Of a DNA stretch of 64,000 nucleotides, positions 56,844-64,000 are shown piece after piece. The position numbers were made by a program, and so were the translations under genes. The notes beneath the pieces were generated by a model that worked only from the letters and a program-made list of their open reading frames with translations, was not told the origin of the DNA and did not search any database. How positions within the stretch are numbered: position 1 is the stretch's first letter; every line of letters begins with the position of its first letter. Source of the DNA: Datura wrightii (lineage: Eukaryota; Streptophyta; Magnoliopsida; Solanales; Solanaceae); the NCBI GenBank assembly GCA_035772735.1, contig JASDFA010000007.1, forward strand, positions 39,214,501 through 39,278,500. The letters are read 5' to 3'.

Positions 56844-57540
56844 GTGAAGAATTTTCCTAGACCGGTGAATCCTTCAAATATTCGGAGCTTCTTGGACCTA
56901 GCTAGCTACTATTGGAGATTTCTTGAGGGGTTTTCATCAATTGTAGCACATTTGACCAAGTTGACCCAGAAGAAAATGAAGTTTCAATGGTCGGAGGCTT
57001 GTGAGAAGAGCTTCCAAGAGTTGAAGACTCGGCTTACTACCACACCGGTGTTGACCCTACTTGAGGGTACGGACGAATTTGTGGTGTATTGTGATGCTTT
57101 GAGAATCGGACTCAAGTGTGTAGTGATGCAGCGAGGGAAGGTAATAGCATATGCCTCTAGACAATTAAGGATCCATAAGAAGAATTACCCAACCCATGAT
57201 TTTGAGTTAGCCTCAGTGGTGTTTGCATTGAAGATATGGCGACATTACTTGTATGGGGTCCATGTGGGTGAGTTTACGGACCACAAGAGCTTACAATATG
57301 TGTTCACACAGAAAGAACTCAATCTATGACATAGGTGGTCATAGCTACTCAAAGACTATAATATGAGTGTCCGTTACCATCCGGGTAAGGCTAATGTGGT
57401 GGAAGACACACTTAGTAGGCTCTCGATGGAAAGTGCATCCCATGTGGAGGAAGGAAAGAAATACCTGGTGAAAGATGTGCATCGTCTCACAAGGTTAGAA
57501 GTTAGGTTGGTTGACTCTACCGATGGCGATTGTTGTGCAA
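56844..57540 (+). pseudogene. pol: E7 RNase H
   Basis: Open for 161 codons (56844-57329): FPRPVNPSNIRSFLDLASYY, WRFLEGFSSIVAHLTKLTQK (RT connection), then EFVVYCDALRIGLKCVVMQ (Asp), YASRQLRIHKKNYPTHDFEL (Glu; E-L kept), GVHVGEFTDHKSLQYVFTQ (Asp). After a TGA, VRYHPGKANVVEDTLSRLSM: the final D-A-L-S motif reads D-T-L-S and the preceding residue is changed. Confidence 0.92.
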
Positions 57541-58500
57541 AGCAGATCCAAATCGTCCTTGGTGACTAATGTGAAGTCTAGACAAGATGAGGACCCAATT
57601 TTGATAAAGTTGAAAGAAGCCATTCGAAGGCAAAAGGTAGAGGTTTTCTTCCAAGGGGGAGATGGTGTGCTTCAATACCAGGGTCGCCTATGTGCTCCAA
57701 ATGTGGATGATTTGAGGAGCCGGATATTGCATGAGGCCCATGGATCTAGGTACTCCATCCATCCGGGTGCCACTAAGATGTATTGTGATTTATGAGAAAT
57801 CTATTGGTGGGATGGCATGAAGAAGGATATTGCAGAATTCATAGCCAAGTGGTCGAACTGTCAACAAGTAAAGATTGAACATCAAAGGCCGGGAGGAGTA
57901 CTTCAGGATATCAGCATTCCTACCCTGAAGTGGGAAGAGATTAATATGGACGTCATCAGAGGGCTACCTCGTACAAACCGATAATATGATTCCATTTGGG
58001 TGGTGGTTGACAGATTGACTAAGGCTACACATTTTCTACCGGTGAAAACCACGGACTCAGCGGAGGATTACGGCAATATATATATCCAAGAGTTGGTTTT
58101 ATTGCATGAAGTGACCTTATCCATTATTTAAGACCAAGGCACTCAATTTACCTCTCAATTTTGGCGGTCTTTCCAGAAAGGGCTTGGGACTCAGGTTAAG
58201 CTCAGCACAGCCTTTCATCCGCAAACGGTTGGCCAAGCGGAATGAACAATCCAGACTCTCAATGACATGTTGAGAGCATGTGTGATGGACTTTAAAGGTA
58301 GTTGGGATGATCACTTTCCACTGACTGAGTTTGCTTACAATAATAGCTATCACTCCAGCATTCAGATGGCACCGTTCGAGGCTCTTTATGGGCGGAGATA
58401 TAGATTGCCCATCGGATAGTTTGAGGTTGGTGAGGCAGCTATGATAGGGCCAGATTTGGTTCATGAGACCATGGTGAAGGTTCCGTTGATAAGGAATAGG
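57541..58500 (+). pseudogene. pol: E7 integrase zinc and catalytic domains
   Basis: Linker SRQDEDPILIKLKEAIRRQK, then SRYSIHPGATKMYCDL, a TGA, IYWWDGMKKDIAEFIAKWSN and CQQVKIEHQ: the first Cys of C-x2-C is Trp. Core: WEEINMDVIRGLPRT (Asp), LSII-DQGTQFTSQFW (stop one codon before the second Asp; R is Q), FHPQTVGQAE followed by TGA and TIQTLNDMLRACVMDFKG (Glu at Q-A-E), EFAYNNSYHSSIQMAPFEAL. Damage is mostly single-base. Confidence 0.9.
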
Positions 58501-58985
58501 CTAAAAACCTCTCAAAGTCGTCAAAGTTCATATGCTGATGTGAGGAGGAGAGATTTGGAGTTTGAGGTGGACGATTGGGTATTTCGAGAGGTATCTCCCA
58601 TGAAGGGAGTAATGCGGTTTGGGAAGAAACCAAAAAACTCAGTCCCCGCTATGTTGGTCCCTACCGGATTAGGAGAAGAGTTGGTAAGGTAGCGTATGAG
58701 TTGGAATTACCCTTAGAGTTGTCTTCTGTGCATCCTGTGTTTCATGTATCGCTTTTGAAGAAATGTTTAGGAGATCCAGCTCTAATAGTCCCCTTGGACA
58801 GCATTGGTGTAAAGGATAGCCTTAGCTATGAGGAGGTCCCGGTAGAAATATTAGATTGACGGGTTCAGAAGCTAAGGAACAAGGAAGTAGCTTGAGTTAA
58901 AGTATTATGGAGAAATCAGCATGTTGAAGGAGCTATGTGGGAAGTCGAAGCGAATATGATGGCTAAATACGCACATTTATTCTCT
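58501..58985 (+). pseudogene. pol: E7 integrase C-terminus and chromodomain-like tail
   Basis: SSYADVRRRDLEFEVDDWVF, EVSPMKGVMRFGKK, then a one-base shift. LSPRYVGPYRIRRRVGKVAY has a perfect G-P-Y module; LELPLELSSVHPVFHVSLLK and YEEVPVEILD. After a TGA: LRNKEVA, VKVLWRNQHVEGAMWEVEAN, MAKYAHLF, the chromodomain-like tail. The following 260 bases are an untranslated tail with TTCGAGGACAAATGTTCC before the purine tract. Confidence 0.9.
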
Positions 58986-59248
58986 ACCGGCTCAGTTCGG
59001 ACTTGAGATATCCTTTTTGCACTCAGACTCTATTTAGTTTTCATGTTCAGTTCATGTGTTCAAGTTTCCTATATGTATATGGATGTGTAAGTGAATCATG
59101 AAATCAAATCCGCTATGTGATTTGAATCGGAGGTAGTCATTCTGTTAGTTTTCAGTTTAGCTGATCGATATTTGAATATGATAATTGCATGTTTCTGTTT
59201 TTTTCTTGTTTCCTACATTCGAGGACAAATGTTCCTAAGGGGAGATAT

Positions 59249-61435
59249 TGTAATACCCTAGAAGTGCCTAAGAGTAGACTCAGGAGTTAAAAGTTGAAAA
59301 CTGCTGAAACTAGGAAAAATATAGCATAACGGGTGACCCTATGGATCGTTGGTCCAACCGACGACCCGTTGGGATGAGTCGTGGAAAGTATCTGGTCTGG
59401 GGACAGTGGAAGCAGCGAATGATGTGAGGACTCACTGTGGGGAACAACGAGTCATCGTTTGTAGCCGTGGTGGGAGATGGACTTTAGCATATGAGAAGTA
59501 GCGGGTCATCCCATGACCCATCATCAGTTACCACGAATCGTGGTTAGCAGTCGTTGTTTCAATAGTAGATTTCCAGTGGGTTCGACAGAAGGAAGCCACG
59601 ACTCGTTGGTGGATGTAACGAGTTGTGGTGAGGCTCGTTGTATGATGAGGTGCCAAGTTTGCAGGAGGAAACAATGGTTGATAGAACGACTCGTTGTATT
59701 GTAGCATGACCCGTTGGAGCACCCGTTGGTTCGTCCAGTGAAGAATTTTCTTCGTAATCATTAAGGGTATTTTCATCATTCCTACGTCTTAAGGCCCTAT
59801 ACTACATTTTTTAAGGCTCGTGATGGTGGGTTTTAGGAGGGGAAACCTATTCTAAGTCAATCCTTTCATGCATGCAAACTTAGAGAGTTAAGGGAGGTGA
59901 TCTAGAGCAAGCTTTCAAGGATTCCATTCAAATTTTTCTTGGGCAATCAGAGAAGTGGTGGAATTAAGCCCTTTCAGGTATGTAGGGTTATTAATGGGTG
60001 TCTCCGTTCACACCCATGCCCATTCTCTATTAATTCATGAAAATCTATCCAAATTCTCATGGGGTTTTGAATTCAATTTTTGTGAAAAACTAATTTTTTG
60101 CTAATGGGCTATGATGTTTTATGATTTACATCATATTTTATGGATTTTGGTTAGATTTTATAATTATTTTACTTACCAAATTATTGATTTCAATTTCTAC
60201 CAAATTAAGACCAATTATGCATGATCTATGATGAATCGATTTATGATCTACATCTCAATTATTGATATTTACAAACCCAACATGACTTATGATTTGAAAT
60301 ATAGATTTATTCCATTACCCATTATGATTTGATGATTCTCAAGTTATATGTATGATCTATGAGTATGCATGAAACCTATGATTCATGAACTATATTTCTG
60401 GCTAACTCACAGGGCCTTATGTCATGGCTAGTTCACATATGTACAAATATATTTATGATTATCATGATTTTACTAGCCCAAAATTCATTCCTGTTATACC
60501 ATGAGCACTATATATGTTTTGGGAGTAGTATCGAACACCGAGTAGATTCGAGGCCTGGGTTCTGCCTCGGATCTCATATACTACGTGCCACCGTAGGTAT
60601 GTTGGGACCTCTTTTATGACTGTCCCCAGCCCAATTGGCCCTTTCATGGTGATATCACACTTTCATGGTCCTACCCTTTGGCAAGGTGCGAACACCTTCT
60701 CGACTAGGGTTACAAGTCCGGCTTCATGTATGCTCATATGGGATATGTCGGTTAAGATAATCTCCCACTGTTCATCATGATTTATGCATGTTGGCTCAAG
60801 TTAAGTTCAATATACTTTACTCTCATGCTTATGATTACGAATGTATTATGAATGATTCAAAAACCTTGAGCCTTATGTCGTGTTATGTTACGATATTTAT
60901 GATATCAGCGTGATGTCTTACTCTTATGATGTTTTATGAGTTTTACATAGTTTGAATGTTCATTTTACTTACCTTACATACTCAGTACATTCCATGTACT
61001 GACCGCATACTTTCTATGTTGTATCATTTCATGATACAGGACCTGGCTCTTAGGCTCATCCTCATCTTTAGATCATCTCAGAGTCCACTTTCAGCTTATT
61101 GGTGATTCCTCACGTTCCGAGGGCCATCTTGCCAGACATTTATGTTATTTTATGTTTCCGTACTTGGAGGGGTTAGTTGGGGGTATTATCCTATCAGCCC
61201 ATCGTATGCAGTAAAGGCTCTCAGACAGTATGTAGTACTCAGTTTGCGTGTATGTCTAGAGATTTCTTATCTTATGATATGTTATGATTATGTCTACGTT
61301 CCCTCTATGTTTTATGTTCAGCCTTCCGCTTAAAGTGAATGAAGTTATATGTATGCTTATGCCATAGGTCGACTTGGGACCTCTCGGGGTTCCTTTTCCC
61401 ATGTTATGATCCAGGTCTACATTCGGGTCGTCACA
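59249..61435 (+). repeat. E7 3' LTR (2187 bp)
   Basis: Starts TGTAATACCCTAG and ends CGGGTCGTCACA. Twin hairpins CAGTACAT-TCC-ATGTACTG (60983-61001) and TGTATCAT-TTC-ATGATACA (61020-61038). GACTCGT motifs at about 59330-59710. No gene. In the first 180 bases it differs from the 5' LTR at about one position in nine; other parts look closer. Confidence 0.94.
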
Positions 61436-61740
61436 CTAGCATACCTCACGGAGAAGCACTAGACCTACTAAAACCTTTATCTAACAAGTCTTGCAACTGA
61501 TCCTTCAATTCTTTCAACTCGGTAGGGACCATTTTGTATGGAGGAATAGATATGGGTTGTGTATCTGGTAGCATATCAATGGGAAAGTCAATTTCTTATT
61601 CTAGGGGAATACCAGGAAGTTCATCCGAAAATACATCTGGAAACTCACTAACCACCGAAATAGACTGAAGAGTCAGGGGTTCTGCCTGTATATCCCGAGC
61701 CCTGACAATGTAATAGGTAAAGCCCTTTGAAATCAAGTTT
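61436..61740 (-). pseudogene. pol: E6 reverse transcriptase, first part
   Basis: Read right to left: LPGIPLE and DFPIDMLPDTQPISIPPYKM, VPTELKELKDQLQDLLDKGF, SRSSASP-GML, ending at the CTAGC target site of E7. The conserved Trp of S-P-W-G is TGA. The next codons lie at 51967, on the other side of E7. Confidence 0.88.
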
Positions 61741-62170
61741 TTTGCCTAAAAATAGGATATAAACTTACCCTTTGACGTAGGTGCATCTCCTTTCCATTTC
61801 CGTACTACCTCTCCTGGAAAGTGGAATCTGACAATCTTTATCCAACATTCAACATTTGAATAACATGGAGCTAGACAATACATGTCCATAATTATGTTAA
61901 AATCAAACATTTCGAACTCTACTAAGTCTGCGAAAGTTTGGTGGCCAACAATTTCCACAATACAACCTTAATAAATTGTCCTGACGACAATCCCTAATAG
62001 GTGTTGACATAGAAAATGCTCGCTGAAGTAACTCTGGTACTATATCAAACTTTTGTGCCACTAACGGAGTAACATATGACAAGGTAGATCCCGGATATAT
62101 CAAATTATAAACTAAATGGGAGCAAACATTCAATGTACCTATCACAATATCTGGCGATACCTCGGAGTCT
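61741..62170 (-). pseudogene. pol: E6 aspartic protease
   Basis: VIGTLNVCSHLVYNLIYPGS then TLSYVTPLVAQKFDIVPELL: the active-site D-P-G is Y-P-G, so the catalytic Asp is lost. FSMSTPIRDCRQ, then a shift to HQTFADLVEFEMFDFNIIMD and SNVECWIKIVRFHFPGEVVR. The S-Y-V-T-P form instead of S-F-V-T-P also separates this subfamily from E4 and E7. Confidence 0.87.
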
Positions 62171-63460
62171 TGTCTCCCTGCTAATGCATAAGTATGATCT
62201 AAACAACCAGTAGAACTAGATGCCCCTAATCTAACTTTACCTCTGCCTGCTGGAGTTGAGGGCCTACGCCGTACCGAAGGTGCTGGAGCATATGAACCTG
62301 CTGAAGATCTGTTATGATGGTTCCCAATCTCCCTAGTTTATATTCGAACAATCCCTCATCATGTGTCCCTCCTGTCCATAGGAATAATAGGTGGTGGTTC
62401 CATATCTACATCTCCCAAGATTTCGCCTATTACATGTACTGCAACGTGGTATAGCTGGTCTCATCTAATCTGGACCCCTCTGCTACTGTGAGCCTAATGC
62501 TCGTGAACTCTCGCCGAGACCTAACTGTCCATGGTAGTCTGATATGCTATCCTATTGCTGTTGAAATGGGGACTTAGGTGTCCTACCTGAGAAATGAGAA
62601 CTTGGCCCACCCTGGAACTCTGCTTGGAATTTGGCTAACCTAGCCATCTGACGCTGCTCCTGACCTGCCCTGTCAATACCATACTGACGCGACATGAATT
62701 CCTCTATGTTATGAGAAAATGCCTGAATCTGTGAGATATCCATATCCTCTCATAATGTAGCTATGATACAAGACTCCATATACTCTAGTGGAAGACCCAT
62801 AATAAACCGATGTACCCTGGCTGGCATAGTATCAACAAATGCTGGCGCATATCTAGCCAAGGAATCAAATCTTTGAGCATATTTTTTGACACTCATTCTG
62901 CCCTACTTCAGATGTAAGAACTGCTCTACTCTAACCTACCGGAGATCTTGGGGAAAGTAGTGTTCTATGAAGGCTTCAGAGAAGCTAGGCCATGTAGGTG
63001 GAGGTGCATCTCTGCATCTGGTCCTTTCCCAACTTTCATCCACCAAACTGCTATATCTCATAATTGGAACACTGCTAACTCAACTTATTATGTGGATGAA
63101 GCATGCATAACCCTAAATATCGTCTGTAGCTGGTTTATGAAGTTCTGAGGGTCCCCATTATGTTCAATCCCTGTAAACTGCGGAGGACTCAAAATAAGGA
63201 ACTCACGAACTCCCGGGCCCCTCAGTAGGCTCGGCAATAACTAGTACTACCGGCTGAGGCTGATGCTGAGCATCCATCATCTGAACTAATATACATATTG
63301 TAGTCCTCACATCCTGATCTGAGGGTGTAGGAGGAACTGAAAGTGATGTCGGTACTTCTGTCACCCTCGGAGGTTCCTGGTGCACTAGGGAACGCTAAGG
63401 AGACCGAGAGGATGTGGTGTCTAGCCCATGATTGGTTGTGGTCTTCCTTATATCCGACAT
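62171..63460 (-). pseudogene. gag: E6 gag
   Basis: Start ATG at 63460 (MSDIRKTTTNHGLDTTSSRS), then a stop. ALternating open pieces carry PPRVTEVPTSLSVPPTPSDQ, the capsid part with WPSFSEAFIEHYFPQDLR, MSVKKYAQRFDSLARYAPAF, ARVHRFIMGLPLEY, and MDISQIQAFSHNIEEFMSRQ (62743-62552), then SHFSGRTPKSPFQ. The zinc knuckle YYSYGQEGHMMRDC has both N-terminal Cys ligands changed to Tyr. This gag does not start with the MAPRR motif of E4 and E7. Confidence 0.85.
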
Positions 63461-63675
63461 CTATGTAGACAGAAATAACAATATAAGCTTAGGGATTCAA
63501 CCCTATATAACTCAGCTCTATGGCACGATCTGAGAAGAAGGAGGGGTAGCCATACTATCATGCCTCAAAGTTTCCTGCTTATAAAATGTGGTGCATAACA
63601 CATTTATAAACAAGACTCTATTAGACACGACTTGAAGACTCCATAGGATACGACGTTGTTCTTATACAAAGTTTT
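63461..63675 (-). other. E6 leader with decayed primer-binding site
   Basis: No gene in 215 bases between LTR and gag. On the minus strand, AACTTTGTATAAGAAC directly follows the LTR end, corresponding to AACTTGGTATCAGAGC of E4: the initiator tRNA-Met primer site with three changes. Confidence 0.65.
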
Positions 63676-64000
63676 TCACGCCCCAGCTTGGGAGGCATAA
63701 CTGGCACCTCAGGCCATACTGGACTCTGAGCTGACCTAGTTGGTCATATACATTTCTAGTGCATACCAACAACACATACTCAAGAAAACAAACAGCTATA
63801 CCTCAGCTGTAAATATAGCCCTAGGCCGACAAGGCCACTACACAACACCTGCAGTAAATCAGCTAATCCAATAATTGTAATAGTAATATCATCCTATGCA
63901 AGCCGATAAGACCACCATGCTCCTAACAGATAACACAACTAGGCCCTACGCGGTCAACAACGCATATCATATCATATTTAGGCCCCACATGGATAATAAT
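63676..64000 (-). repeat. E6 5' LTR, cut by the window end
   Basis: First 325 bases of the partner of 46671-49005, starting TCACGCCCCAGC (TG changed to TC). No gene visible. Confidence 0.9.

Larger units (their letters stand above)
51968..61435 (+). mobile_element. E7: complete Tekay-like chromovirus nested in E6
   Basis: 9468 bp, duplication CTGGC (51963-51967) / CTAGC (61436-61440). LTRs 51968-54166 and 59249-61435 are full length (2199 and 2187 bp) and clearly alike. Primer site 54171, gag 54375, pol to about 58985, purine tract AAGGGGAGA (59238-59246). It is the structurally most complete autonomous-type element here, broken by stops and shifts. Confidence 0.95.
46671..64000 (-). mobile_element. 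E6: chromovirus on the minus strand, carrying E7
   Basis: 3' LTR 46671-49005 and start of the 5' LTR 63676-64000, which share ATACTGGACTCT, CAACACATACTCAAG and AACACCTGCAGTAAATCAGC. Between them, read right to left: gag (63460-62171), protease, RT start (61740-61436), E7, RT end, RNase H, integrase, chromodomain (49280). The right end lies outside the window. Over the 325 bases available the LTRs differ at roughly one position in eight, by eye. Gag and protease set it apart from E4, E5 and E7 as another Tekay-like subfamily. Confidence 0.9.

Noticed and set aside
1..64000. Cellular plant genes, tRNA genes or endogenous pararetrovirus
   Set aside because: Every long or motif-bearing frame is a Ty3/gypsy domain or lies in an LTR. 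No movement protein, coat protein or tRNA cloverleaf was seen; tRNA-like matches are only primer sites.

Overview
This window is plant repeat DNA made entirely of nested Ty3/gypsy LTR retrotransposons. I found no cellular gene, tRNA, rRNA or CRISPR array. Two lineages are present. Athila-like elements lie on the minus strand, with primer sites matching the tRNA-Asp type (TGGCGCC..) and protease motifs of the GASINLMP kind. Tekay/Del-like chromoviruses have TGGTATCAGAG-type initiator-Met primer sites, gag starting MAPR/PPRRGNG, protease DPGATLSFVTP, and a C-terminal integrase GPY module plus chromodomain-like tail. Seed-plant origin is certain. A Solanaceae genome (for example pepper), in pericentromeric heterochromatin, is my inference from how these families look, not something I could test.

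Layout. The outermost element, H0 (plus strand, chromovirus), can be traced from about 4136 to 46670. Element E1 (minus, Athila-like, 1-4135, running off the left edge) sits in its 5' LTR. E2 (minus, Athila-like, 4607-14390, target duplication GTACC) and E3 (plus, chromovirus, 14893-22814, duplication ATGTG/ATATG) interrupt its reverse transcriptase. E5 (plus, chromovirus, 27025-46138, duplication GAAAT) and probably E6 (minus, chromovirus, 46671 to beyond 64000) lie in its 3' LTR. E5 is itself interrupted by E4 (plus, 27436-35489, duplication TGACT/CGACT) in its 5' LTR and by a minus-strand solo LTR, S1 (44327-45807), in its 3' LTR. E6 carries E7 (plus, 51968-61435, duplication CTGGC/CTAGC) in its reverse transcriptase.

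How the genes worked. Each chromovirus once encoded one gag-protease-RT-RNase H-integrase-chromodomain polyprotein. All are now broken by stops, frameshifts, deletions and catalytic-site changes, mostly G-to-A or C-to-T, as expected for methylated, silenced DNA. E2 is different: between its LTRs it keeps gag and protease, has lost almost all of pol, and carries downstream a separate ORF resembling the 'putative plant transposon protein' family of unknown function, flanked by copies of a polypurine-tract-like motif. It looks like a non-autonomous Athila derivative and is the most interesting unit here.

Other structure: GC-rich palindrome blocks just upstream of TATA boxes in the Athila-like LTRs, a conserved twin-hairpin module in the chromovirus LTRs, arrays of GACTCGT/ACGAGTC motifs, a 29-bp minisatellite, and a 43-unit AT microsatellite present in only one of two sister LTRs. 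Divergence remarks are by-eye comparisons of short stretches. Element borders without a matching duplication (E1 right end, H0 ends) are good to a few bases to tens of bases.
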